Positions 51,834-60,372 of a stretch of DNA of 64,000 nt are shown one piece after another. The position numbers were made by a program, and so were the translations under genes. How positions within the stretch are numbered: position 1 is the stretch's first letter; the number at the start of each line of letters is the position of its first letter. Below the pieces are notes generated by a model. The model saw only the letters and a program-made list of their open reading frames with translations, was not told where the DNA came from and did no database searches. Source of the stretch: Flavobacterium sp. NG2 (lineage in GTDB: Bacteria; Bacteroidota; Bacteroidia; Flavobacteriales; Flavobacteriaceae); the NCBI RefSeq assembly GCF_034119845.1, contig NZ_CP139420.1, positions 536,001-600,000 of the forward strand. The letters are read 5' to 3'.

Positions 51834-52265
51834 CTATTCTTCTAAGTCACTAATATGATCCACCACCACACCCGCTTTCTTCAAGAATTGAATCCCCGAA
51901 TCATCACGGTAACCATTATGATACACTACTCTTTTAATTCCAGATTGATGAATCAGCTTACTGCATTCCTTACAAGGAGACAGGGTTATATACAAAGTAG
52001 CACCTTCGCATGACTGAGTCGATCTCGCTACTTTCAAAATAGCATTGGCTTCAGCATGCAAAACATCCCAACGTGTTAATCCTTCTTCATCCTCACAGCA
52101 ATTTTCAAAACCTGAAGGAGTTCCGTTATATCCATCAGAAATAATCATTCTATCCTTAACAATAATCGCCCCCACTTTTTTGCGTTTGCAGTAAGACAAC
52201 AACCCCCATTCTGTAGCAATTCTAAGGTATGCTTTATCGTATTTATTCAATTTAATTTTCTCCAT
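51834..52265 (-). CDS. Deoxycytidylate deaminase family protein
   Basis: 143 residues from the ATG at 52265, just after the HupE stop at 52268. A start at 52280 would overlap HupE. Zinc site: HAE (H70, E72) and PCKEC (C98, C101), with 'ISDGYNGTPSGFENC' ahead, typical of the dCMP deaminase/ComEB group. It deaminates dCMP to dUMP for thymidylate synthesis. It is tightly coupled to the S41 peptidase gene. Confidence 0.93.
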   Translation of the reverse strand: MEKIKLNKYDKAYLRIATEWGLLSYCKRKKVGAIIVKDRMIISDGYNGTPSGFENCCEDEEGLTRWDVLHAEANAILKVARSTQSCEGATLYITLSPCKECSKLIHQSGIKRVVYHNGYRDDSGIQFLKKAGVVVDHISDLEE

Positions 52266-52267
52266 TT

Positions 52268-52861
52268 TTATCTTATCCAAATTTCATTACCAATAATCAT
52301 AGGCAATACCACACCAATTATAAATGCTGACATCACCAATACCCAATCTCTTTTTGAAAATCTAAAGAAAGTTTGAACAATATAAGACAAAATAAGCACT
52401 ACAAAAACAACAATAATTTGAGCTGCTTCAATTCCTAAGGCAAATTCAGATAAAGGCAATAATTTAGAAGTTGAACTTCCACTTAAAATAGATTTAAAAT
52501 AAGTAGAAAACCCTAATCCGTGAATAATCCCAAAAAACAAGGTTACAAAGAAAATTAGATTAATACTTTCCTTTTTATTGGTTTTACCAGCTGTAAATAA
52601 ATTAAAAAGAGCTGTAATTAATATTGTTATAGGAATCAGCATTTCGACTACACTAATCTTGATAGCTACAATTCCAAAAACTACTAACAACAAAGACATC
52701 GTGTGCCCTACAGTAAACAAAGTAACTAAAAGTAAAAGGCGTTGCCAATCCTTAAAACTAAAGGGCACTGCTAACGCAATTAAAAACAAAACATGATCAT
52801 AGGAAAACACATTAATGATATGTTTTAATCCTAATTGAAAATAAATCCAAAATTCAGACAT
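52268..52861 (-). CDS. HupE/UreJ-family membrane protein
   Basis: 197 residues, six to seven helices. 'FSYDHVLFLIALAVPF' and 'LFTVGHTMSLLLVVFG' show the conserved Asp-His and His-Thr of the family, which includes nickel or cobalt transporters. The substrate is unproven, and no hydrogenase or urease genes are nearby. First gene of the three-gene operon. Confidence 0.87.
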   Translation of the reverse strand: MSEFWIYFQLGLKHIINVFSYDHVLFLIALAVPFSFKDWQRLLLLVTLFTVGHTMSLLLVVFGIVAIKISVVEMLIPITILITALFNLFTAGKTNKKESINLIFFVTLFFGIIHGLGFSTYFKSILSGSSTSKLLPLSEFALGIEAAQIIVVFVVLILSYIVQTFFRFSKRDWVLVMSAFIIGVVLPMIIGNEIWIR

Positions 52862-53023
52862 AGGTACCGTAAATTAAATTGATATGGGACTGTAAACTTA
52901 CAATTTATTTTGAAAACCACCGATTTGAGCTTATAAATAGTCATCCTAAGAGGCTATTTAGGAAGAAAAACCTATTAGTCTTAAAAATATAATAAATAGA
53001 ATTTAAAAAATTAAAAATTGGAT

Positions 53024-53031
53024 TATATTTG
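53024..53031 (+). promoter_or_regulatory. Probable -7 element TATATTTG for the TerB-like gene
   Basis: Exact TAnnTTTG match 21 bases before the ATG at 53053. It overlaps an in-frame TTG at 53029, which argues against that upstream start. Confidence 0.5.
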
Positions 53032-53052
53032 TATCATAAAAAAACAATAATT

Positions 53053-53484
53053 ATGTCATTTTCAGATTTATTTGATAGCGAATTCAAACAGAGAAATAAA
53101 GGTCATTTTTCTGCCATTGTTCGTGTTGCTCTTGCTGACGGTGTGGTTGCACCAGAGGAAAAAAACTTCTTAGACAAACTAGCTACGAAACTTGAAATTT
53201 CTGCTTCTGAATATGAAGAGATATTAGAGAATCCAACAAAATACCCAATCAACCCACCTTATTTATATGCGCAAAGATTAGAGCGTTTATATGATTTAGC
53301 GAGAATGGTACACGTTGACCACCATTTAGGTGATAAGCAAGAATTAATGTTGAAAAAAATTGGAGTAGGTTTAGGTTTTACCCCAAGTAACATCAATTAC
53401 ATCATCACAAAAGCACTTTCATTAGTTGATAAAAAAGTAGATTTTGACACTTTTGCATACGAGATGCAAAACATGTATAAATAA
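53053..53484 (+). CDS. TerB-family protein
   Basis: 143 residues from the ATG at 53053. The TerB-like helical fold is suggested by 'VRVALADGVVAPEEKNFLDK' and 'MVHVDHHLGDKQELML', the two acidic metal-binding-like segments. TerB domains occur in tellurite and stress systems and co-chaperones. No other ter genes are near, so tellurite resistance is not inferred. Followed by a strong terminator. Confidence 0.85.
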   Translation: MSFSDLFDSEFKQRNKGHFSAIVRVALADGVVAPEEKNFLDKLATKLEISASEYEEILENPTKYPINPPYLYAQRLERLYDLARMVHVDHHLGDKQELMLKKIGVGLGFTPSNINYIITKALSLVDKKVDFDTFAYEMQNMYK

Positions 53485-53503
53485 TCACTTTATATTAAAT
53501 AGC

Positions 53504-53539
53504 AAAAAAGCTCTTGAAAATCTATTCAAGAGCTTTTTT
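53504..53539. terminator. Bidirectional terminator between the TerB-like gene and fbp
   Basis: AAAAAAGCTCTTG pairs with CAAGAGCTTTTTT around a ten-base loop, perfect 13-bp stem with long A/T tracts. Confidence 0.9.
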
Positions 53540-53565
53540 TTTATGGACGCTTGTTTCAAAACAAA

Positions 53566-54579
53566 CTATTCTTTACCAGCATTACGCATAAATTCTTCCG
53601 CTTTTTCAACCATGTTATAACTTCCACAAAAGATTGGCACTCTTTCGTGCAGTTCTGTTGGTTTCAATTCCATAATACGATTGTATCCGTCAGAAGCTTT
53701 TCCTCCTGCTTGTTCTACTATAAAAGCAATAGGATTACATTCATACAACAGTCTTAATTTCCCTTTTGGAGCTTTGGAACTAGTTGGATAAATATAAACT
53801 CCTCCTTTAATCATGTTTCTGTGGATATCCGAAACCAAACTTCCAATATATCTTGAAGTATACGGACGATCTCCTTCTTCAGATTGACAATATTTTAAAT
53901 AATCCTTTACCCCTTGTGGAAATTGAATATAATTCCCCTCATTGATAGAATAAATATTTCCATCTTTTGGATACTGCATATTAGGATGCGACAAATAGAA
54001 GGTTCCAATAGCTGGATTTAACGTAAAGCCATTAACTCCATGCCCTGTTGTATACACAAGCATCGTTGAAGTACCGTAGATAACATATCCTGCAGCAACT
54101 TGACAAGTTCCTGGCTGCAAAAAGTCTTCTAATGCTACGGGAGTCCCAATTGGTGTTACTCTTCGGTAAACCGAAAAAATAGTTCCCACTGAAACATTTA
54201 CATCAATATTAGATGATCCGTCTAAAGGATCCATTAAAACAACATACTTACTAGAATGTTTTTTGTCGTTTCCTTGAATGGTGATAAAATCATCATTCTC
54301 CTCTGAGGCAATACCACATACAATCTCACGATTGGTTAAAGTTTGAATAAAAATCTCATTAGCATAGACATCTAATTTTTGTTGATCTTCACCTTGAATG
54401 TTTTGTTCTCCAGCTGCTCCAATAATGTCAACCAAACCGGCTTTGTTCACCTTATAGTTTACCACCTTTGCCGCTAAGCGAATGGAGTTGATAATTCTGG
54501 ACAATTCTCCTGATGAATATTGAAAAGCATTCTGATTTTCAATAATAAATTCTCCGAGTGTTCTGTTGCGTTCTTCCAT
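53566..54579 (-). CDS. fbp: Class I fructose-1,6-bisphosphatase
   Basis: 337 residues. Catalytic and metal site '[20 protein letters not shown]', Glu site '[11 protein letters not shown]', and substrate loop '[20 protein letters not shown]' are intact. It hydrolyses fructose-1,6-bisphosphate to fructose-6-phosphate in gluconeogenesis. Monocistronic and divergent from the GNAT gene. Confidence 0.97.
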   Translation of the reverse strand: MEERNRTLGEFIIENQNAFQYSSGELSRIINSIRLAAKVVNYKVNKAGLVDIIGAAGEQNIQGEDQQKLDVYANEIFIQTLTNREIVCGIASEENDDFITIQGNDKKHSSKYVVLMDPLDGSSNIDVNVSVGTIFSVYRRVTPIGTPVALEDFLQPGTCQVAAGYVIYGTSTMLVYTTGHGVNGFTLNPAIGTFYLSHPNMQYPKDGNIYSINEGNYIQFPQGVKDYLKYCQSEEGDRPYTSRYIGSLVSDIHRNMIKGGVYIYPTSSKAPKGKLRLLYECNPIAFIVEQAGGKASDGYNRIMELKPTELHERVPIFCGSYNMVEKAEEFMRNAGKE

Positions 54580-54669
54580 TAAGAAATCGTTGTAGTTAGT
54601 TTGAAGTCACAAATATCGTTTTTTTTGTGAAAACGAAAATAATAAAATCTACTTAATTTGTTAGTATTG

Positions 54670-54677
54670 TATATTTG
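54670..54677 (+). promoter_or_regulatory. Probable -7 element TATATTTG upstream of GNAT-lysC
   Basis: Exact TAnnTTTG match 51 bases upstream of the GNAT ATG, a plausible promoter for GNAT and lysC. Confidence 0.5.
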
Positions 54678-54728
54678 TTGAAAAATTAATTTAACAGATT
54701 GTTATAAAAATACTTAAAGTCCAAAATA

Positions 54729-55205
54729 ATGAACATTCGAAAAGGAAATTCTACTGATATGCAGGCTGTTTTAAAGCTGATTCAAGAATTAGCAGTTTTC
54801 GAAAAAGAACCAGAAGCAGTCTTAATCAATACTAGCGATTTGATTCGAGACGGATTTGGAAGTAATCCTTTATTTGGAGTGTATGTCGCTGAAAACGATT
54901 CCAAACAAATAGTGGGAATGGCTTTATACTATTATAAGTATTCAACTTGGAAAGGAAAAAGCCTTCATCTGGAAGATTTAATTGTAACCGAGGACTTTCG
55001 AGGAAGCGGAATTGGGAAGGCATTACTTTTTAAAATGGTTGAACTAGCTCGTAATGAAAAAGTAAAACGACTAGAATGGAATGTTTTAGACTGGAATACC
55101 CCTGCCATTGACTTTTATTTAGAGTCGGGTGCGGAAATCTTAAAAGAATGGCAACTTGTAAGGCTTGATGAAGATAGAATTATTAATTTTGCCAAAAAAA
55201 ATTAA
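54729..55205 (+). CDS. GNAT family N-acetyltransferase
   Basis: 158 residues. Acetyl-CoA loop 'DLIVTEDFRGSGIGKALL' and a C-terminal beta-bulge 'WNVLDWNTPAIDFYLESGA' are typical of the spermidine/diamine acetyltransferase branch. The substrate is unknown. lysC starts 27 bases downstream on the same strand. Confidence 0.93.
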   Translation: MNIRKGNSTDMQAVLKLIQELAVFEKEPEAVLINTSDLIRDGFGSNPLFGVYVAENDSKQIVGMALYYYKYSTWKGKSLHLEDLIVTEDFRGSGIGKALLFKMVELARNEKVKRLEWNVLDWNTPAIDFYLESGAEILKEWQLVRLDEDRIINFAKKN

Positions 55206-55232
55206 AAAATTAAACATTTACAATAAAAAAAC

Positions 55233-56489
55233 ATGAGAGTATTTAAGTTTGGTGGTGCTTCTGTGAAAGATGCAGAAGGAATTAAAAACGTTTATGATGT
55301 TTTACAAAAAGTAGGATATGAAGATGTATTGCTAGTTGTTTCTGCCATGGGAAAAACAACTAATGCCCTTGAATTAGTTATCAAAGACTATTTTGAAAAA
55401 TCACCTTCGCTACAATCTTCAGTTCAAGAAGTAAAAAAATACCACAATCAAATCCTAATGGATTTGTTTGAAGATGAAAAACATGAAGTATTTCAAGCTG
55501 TAAACACTCAATTTTCAGAGCTAGAGTACTTTTTATCTCATAACAAATCTCCTAATTACAACTTTGTTTACGACCAAGTAGTAAGCTACGGTGAGTTGAT
55601 TTCGACTACGGTTTTGAGTCATTATATGAGTTTCATGGGAATTCAAACTCAATGGATTGATGTACGTAATTTTGTAAAAACAGATGCTAACTACAGAGAT
55701 GCTGAAGTAGATTGGGAATTAACACAAAAGAACATTTCTAAAAACGTAAAAAGAAAAATCTTAAACATTACACAAGGATTCTTGGGTTCTGACGAAAATA
55801 ACTTTACAACTACATTAGGCCGTGAAGGTTCTGATTATACGGCTGCGATTTTTGCTTATTGTTTGAATGCAGAAAGTGTAACCATCTGGAAAGATGTTCC
55901 TGGAGTAATGAATGCAGATCCTAGATATTTTGAAAACGCCAGTTTGTTAAACCAAATATCGTACAGAGAAGCAATCGAATTGGCTTTTTACGGAGCAACG
56001 GTTATTCACCCAAAAACCTTACAACCACTTCAGAAAAAAGAAATTCCTTTGTATGTTAAATCTTTTATCAATCCATTGTTAAAAGGAACTGTAGTAACAA
56101 AAGGAGCCGCTTTAGAACCATACCTACCTTGTTTCATCGTAAAAAGAGATCAACTTTTAATTTCTCTTTCGTCAATTGACTTCTCTTTCATCATGGAAGA
56201 GCACATCAGTGAAATATTCGCTTTGTTTCACCAATATAAAATCAAAGTGAATTTGATTCAGAACTCGGCGATTAGTTTCTCAGTTTGTGTGGAAGATAAA
56301 TTCGGGAATTTCAAAGATTTGAATGCGGTACTTTCTAAAAGATTCAAAGTAGATTTTAGTGAGCACGTAACACTTTACACCATCAGACACTTTAACGACA
56401 AAGCAGCTGAAACAGTAGAAAGTGGTAAAAATGTAATTTTGAAACAAGTGAGTACTGAAACAATGCAAATCATCACAAGCGAGAAATAG
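55233..56489 (+). CDS. lysC: Aspartate kinase
   Basis: 418 residues. N-terminal kinase motif KFGGASVKD (5-13), 'LGREGSDYTAAIFAY', and C-terminal regulatory domain of the ACT type. It is monofunctional, not fused to homoserine dehydrogenase. It phosphorylates aspartate, the entry to lysine, threonine, methionine and diaminopimelate synthesis. Feedback is expected through the ACT region. No riboswitch was seen. Confidence 0.95.
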   Translation: MRVFKFGGASVKDAEGIKNVYDVLQKVGYEDVLLVVSAMGKTTNALELVIKDYFEKSPSLQSSVQEVKKYHNQILMDLFEDEKHEVFQAVNTQFSELEYFLSHNKSPNYNFVYDQVVSYGELISTTVLSHYMSFMGIQTQWIDVRNFVKTDANYRDAEVDWELTQKNISKNVKRKILNITQGFLGSDENNFTTTLGREGSDYTAAIFAYCLNAESVTIWKDVPGVMNADPRYFENASLLNQISYREAIELAFYGATVIHPKTLQPLQKKEIPLYVKSFINPLLKGTVVTKGAALEPYLPCFIVKRDQLLISLSSIDFSFIMEEHISEIFALFHQYKIKVNLIQNSAISFSVCVEDKFGNFKDLNAVLSKRFKVDFSEHVTLYTIRHFNDKAAETVESGKNVILKQVSTETMQIITSEK

Positions 56490-56538
56490 CATTTCAACAC
56501 AAATTATCGCAGATTACGATAGTCTTATAAATCATATT

Positions 56539-56596
56539 AAATTCAACACGAATTGTACTAACTAAATTGTACTATTTGTGTTGAATTTTTTTTTTA
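56539..56596 (+). terminator. Terminator after lysC
   Basis: AATTCAACACGAATTGTAC (56540-56558) pairs with GTACTATTTGTGTTGAATT (56569-56587), two mismatches, then a long T-run. Confidence 0.85.
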
Positions 56597-56829
56597 AAAA
56601 ACAATTCAACTACACTCAGCGGAGGTTAGGGACATCGTTTTTATAGACTAAATCAGTCGTTTCACTTGAGATAGAGCACAAAGCCGTACTACTAAATCGA
56701 AATTTCAAACACAGATTATCGCAGAATGAATCTCAATAAAATCTTAGTGGGTCTTAGTGCCTTCTTTGTGTTCTTTGTGGTTAAATTGATAGTCTTTGTG
56801 GTTAAATATATAAAACGCATAAAATACAC

Positions 56830-56837
56830 TACTTTTG
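56830..56837 (+). promoter_or_regulatory. Probable -7 element TACTTTTG for the large outer-membrane protein gene
   Basis: Exact TAnnTTTG match 22 bases upstream of the ATG at 56860. Confidence 0.45.
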
Positions 56838-56859
56838 ACATATTGACGTTATATTCTCT

Positions 56860-59800
56860 ATGTTAAAAAAATTACTTTTTTTAATACTTATATCATATTT
56901 CCCCAGAGTTTTCGCTCAGGAAAATAATGTATTGTATAAAACTAAGGAGTTTCCTATTTCGAGGGATACTATACATATAGAACCTTTTAGCATAAACCCT
57001 AGTCGTTTTGAGGTAATTGATACACAAAAAAATATTATAAGCAGTGATAATTATATAGTTGATTTTCAAAAAAGTTACCTCCTTTTCAAAGAATCTTTTT
57101 TAGTCAATTATGAAGGCTCTATAACAATCCATTATTTAACATACCCTGATTTTTTAACCAAGGAATATAAAATATACGATTCTAGCAGCGTCGTCAGCAA
57201 TGATGTTTCAACTCAACCATTGTACAAAATTGACAATAACCTTGCGAAAAAAAACGTCCCTTTTGACGGACTCAATACATCAGGAAGTATTACTCGAGGT
57301 ATTACCATCGGGAGCAATCAAAATGCTGTTTTAAATTCAAATTTAGACCTACAAATCACAGGAAAACTATCCGAGAAAGTGAGCTTACGTGCTTCGCTAC
57401 AAGACAGTAATATTCCGATACAAAATGGTGGTTATTCCCAAAAACTAGATCAGTTTGATAATATTTTCATGGAACTCTTTAGTGAAAAATGGAATATTAG
57501 GGCTGGTGATATTTTCCTTGAAAACAACCAAACACAATTCCTTAATTTCAATAAAAAAGTACAAGGTCTTGCCGCTAATTTTGATTTTGGAACCGAAGAA
57601 AGCAAAACCAACGTATTTGCCTCGGCTGCACTCGTACGCGGACAATATGCTAAAAGTAGCTTTAAAGGAATTGAAGGGAGCCAAGGACCTTATAAATTAA
57701 AAGGACAAAGTGGAGAGTTGTATGTTTTAGTCATCTCAGGGTCTGAAAGAGTGTATGTCAACGGACGTCTGTTAAAAAGAGGTGAGAACAATGACTATAC
57801 CATTGATTACAACGCTGGAGAAATTACTTTTACCCCACTTTTTACGATTACCTCCGAAATGAGAATTGCAATTGAATACCAATATACGGATCGTAATTAC
57901 ACTCGTTTTGTCACTTATGCAGGGGCATCCCATGAAGATAAAAAATGGAGTTTGGCTGGATATTTATATTCTGAAAATGATGTAAAAAACCAACCCGTAC
58001 AACAAAACCTATCACCAGAACAGGTTCAAATTTTATCTAATGCGGGTGATGATTCTGCGGCGATGGTCGCTCCTTCTGCCTATGCTGATAGCTATTCAGA
58101 AAACAAGATTTTATATATAAAAAGAACCATCGACGGCCTCACTTTTTTTGAATATTCGAACAATGCTGATGACGAACTTTTTAACGTAAATTTTACTTTA
58201 GTTGGAAATAATAATGGAAATTATGTATTAAAAAACAGTTCTAGTATTACCAAAATTTACGAATATATTGCCCCTATAAATGGCATACCACAGGGAAACT
58301 ACTCACCTATTATCCAGCTCGTGGCTCCCAACAAAATACAAGTAGCCACATTTTTAGGAAAATACAATCCTACAGAAAAAACGGTGGTTGACTTTGAAAT
58401 AGCCATTAGTAATAACGACAAAAACCTTTTCTCTACCCTTGACGATTCAAACAACCAAGGTTTAAGTGGAAAAATCAATGCAAAACAAAGACTATTTTCT
58501 AAAAAATGGAAGATCGATGCCTTTGGTAAATACCAATTCATACAAAAAGATTTTAGCTCAATAGAACGCCTTTACACCATTGAATTTGACCGAGATTGGA
58601 ATTTAGAAACAACACTTACAGGGAATCAAAGCCTATTGGTCTCTGGATTGAATTTTAATTTAAGTCCAAATGCAAATTCGAATAGCAATGGCACGCTAAC
58701 ATATCAATTTGAAAAACTAGATTTCTCCGATAATTTCTCAGGTAGCCGACATATCGTAAATGGATTATTCCAGTTAAGAGCATGGAACATCAATTCGCTA
58801 GGCAGTTATTTAAAAAGCGACAGTTCAACCAATGAATCTACATTTATTCGAAACCAAACTCAGGTACGCTATCATTTTGGCAAAAACTGGATTGGTGGTA
58901 GCAACCGAATCGAGGACAACCAATCTAAAAACAAAACAACTAATGTATTTGCGGCATTAAGTCAAAGATTCAATGAATATGGTGTTTTTACTGGTCGAGG
59001 TGATAGCACCAAAGTATATGTAGAAATAGGCCTTTTAAAAAGAAGTAATGACAGTATCCAAAACGGATTATTGCAACGGGTTAACAATTCGAATTCCTAC
59101 TTTTTAAAATCCAAACTAATTCAAACAAGCACCAGTGATTTAAGCGTATATGCTAATTATAGAGTATTGGAATACGTTAATGCTACCAAAAGAAAAGAAT
59201 CCACTTTGAACTCAAGAGTAGTATTTAACGACCGTTTTTTCAATCAGCTGATTCAGAGTTCCAGTGCTTATGAAACCAATTCTGGAACCTTACCTCAACA
59301 AGAATTTACCTTTCTAGAAGTTGCGGACGGACAAGGTGTGTATATGTGGAATGATTATAATAATAACGGCATTCAAGAATTACAAGAATTTGAGGTAGCT
59401 CCATTTGTAGATCAAGCCAAATACATTCAGGTCTTTTTACCAAATTTGGTGTACATTAAAACACATCAAACGAAGTTTTCACAATCTGTTATTTTGAATC
59501 CTAATCAGTGGCAAAACAAAACAGGCTTCCAAAAGTGGGCTTCCTTTTTCTACAATCAAACCTCTTTTTTAATCAATCGGAAAACTAAAAATGAAGGTGA
59601 TAATTTTGATTTGAATCCATTTACTAATTCCAAAAATAATGTCTTAGGTTTGAGCTCCAGCTTTAGAAATACTTTGTTTTACAATCGCGGAAAACAAGAC
59701 CATTCGGTTACCTATACTTACTTAGAGAATAAGGCAAAAAACCTACTTTCAAATGGAACACAGGAATCAGACAACAGCTCACACCAATTTCAGTATACAC

Positions 59801-60294
59801 ATCTGTATCGCAAAAGCTGGTTATTTAATTCATCCATAAATACAATTTCAACGAAAGTAAGTTCCGAGAATTATCCGTTGAAAAACTATACCATTTCAGG
59901 ATATCAATTGAGTCCAAAAATCAGTTATATATTTTCAAAAAACACCAGTTGGGATTTGTTTTATGAATTACAAAGTAAGAAAAACCAAATAGGAAATTCA
60001 GAATCATTATTGCAAAATCGTTTTGGAACCTCCCTTTCTTATTCTGGAAAAAAGAATTTCACTTTTAATGGAGAGGTTTCATTTTACCAAAACAAATTTG
60101 ACGGTGATGCATTTTCGTCTGTTGGATTTCAAATGTTAGAAGGACTACAAACAGGTCAGAACATTGTATGGAAGTTGCTTTTACAAAAAAATATCACGCA
60201 ATTCCTAGACATCAACTTCAATTATCTGGGACGAAAAAGTGAAACGACTAAAACGATACATACTGGAAACATTCAATTGAGAGCTTATTTTTAA
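56860..60294 (+). CDS. Large uncharacterised outer-membrane beta-barrel-like protein
   Basis: 1144 residues with a signal peptide (1-19, 'FLILISYFPRVFA'). No named domain was recognised. An N-terminal beta domain (about 20-330, 'GITIGSNQNAVLNSNLDLQI', 'ASLQDSNIPIQNGGYSQ') precedes a long stretch of alternating strands. The protein ends in an aromatic residue ('HTGNIQLRAYF'), as outer-membrane barrels do. 'YNNNGIQELQEFEVA' resembles a calcium-type loop. Function unknown. It is convergent with the T9SS cassette and not in its operon. Confidence 0.7.
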   Translation: MLKKLLFLILISYFPRVFAQENNVLYKTKEFPISRDTIHIEPFSINPSRFEVIDTQKNIISSDNYIVDFQKSYLLFKESFLVNYEGSITIHYLTYPDFLTKEYKIYDSSSVVSNDVSTQPLYKIDNNLAKKNVPFDGLNTSGSITRGITIGSNQNAVLNSNLDLQITGKLSEKVSLRASLQDSNIPIQNGGYSQKLDQFDNIFMELFSEKWNIRAGDIFLENNQTQFLNFNKKVQGLAANFDFGTEESKTNVFASAALVRGQYAKSSFKGIEGSQGPYKLKGQSGELYVLVISGSERVYVNGRLLKRGENNDYTIDYNAGEITFTPLFTITSEMRIAIEYQYTDRNYTRFVTYAGASHEDKKWSLAGYLYSENDVKNQPVQQNLSPEQVQILSNAGDDSAAMVAPSAYADSYSENKILYIKRTIDGLTFFEYSNNADDELFNVNFTLVGNNNGNYVLKNSSSITKIYEYIAPINGIPQGNYSPIIQLVAPNKIQVATFLGKYNPTEKTVVDFEIAISNNDKNLFSTLDDSNNQGLSGKINAKQRLFSKKWKIDAFGKYQFIQKDFSSIERLYTIEFDRDWNLETTLTGNQSLLVSGLNFNLSPNANSNSNGTLTYQFEKLDFSDNFSGSRHIVNGLFQLRAWNINSLGSYLKSDSSTNESTFIRNQTQVRYHFGKNWIGGSNRIEDNQSKNKTTNVFAALSQRFNEYGVFTGRGDSTKVYVEIGLLKRSNDSIQNGLLQRVNNSNSYFLKSKLIQTSTSDLSVYANYRVLEYVNATKRKESTLNSRVVFNDRFFNQLIQSSSAYETNSGTLPQQEFTFLEVADGQGVYMWNDYNNNGIQELQEFEVAPFVDQAKYIQVFLPNLVYIKTHQTKFSQSVILNPNQWQNKTGFQKWASFFYNQTSFLINRKTKNEGDNFDLNPFTNSKNNVLGLSSSFRNTLFYNRGKQDHSVTYTYLENKAKNLLSNGTQESDNSSHQFQYTHLYRKSWLFNSSINTISTKVSSENYPLKNYTISGYQLSPKISYIFSKNTSWDLFYELQSKKNQIGNSESLLQNRFGTSLSYSGKKNFTFNGEVSFYQNKFDGDAFSSVGFQMLEGLQTGQNIVWKLLLQKNITQFLDINFNYLGRKSETTKTIHTGNIQLRAYF

Positions 60295-60306
60295 AAAGGG
60301 CAAAAA

Positions 60307-60340
60307 AGAAGGAGCATCATCATTTGACGATACTCCTTCT
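60307..60340. terminator. Hairpin between convergent large protein gene and PorE-like gene
   Basis: AGAAGGAGCATCATC faces GACGATACTCCTTCT, 13 of 15 positions complementary. T-runs are weak. Confidence 0.55.
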
Positions 60341-60372
60341 ACCCACAATCAAATTTAACCCAACTAATTATT

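Larger units (their letters stand above)
56490..56859. other. Non-coding spacer with terminator and repeat arms
   Basis: 370 bases without a gene: a strong hairpin at 56539-56596, loose copies of repeat arms (ACACAAATTATCGCAGATT near 56499, ACACAGATTATCGCAGA near 56709, TCTTTGTG-TTCTTTGTGG at 56763-56780), then a promoter. Confidence 0.7.

Noticed and set aside
53029..53052. TTG start for the TerB-like gene
   Set aside because: The TTG lies within the TATATTTG promoter element, upstream of the probable transcription start.
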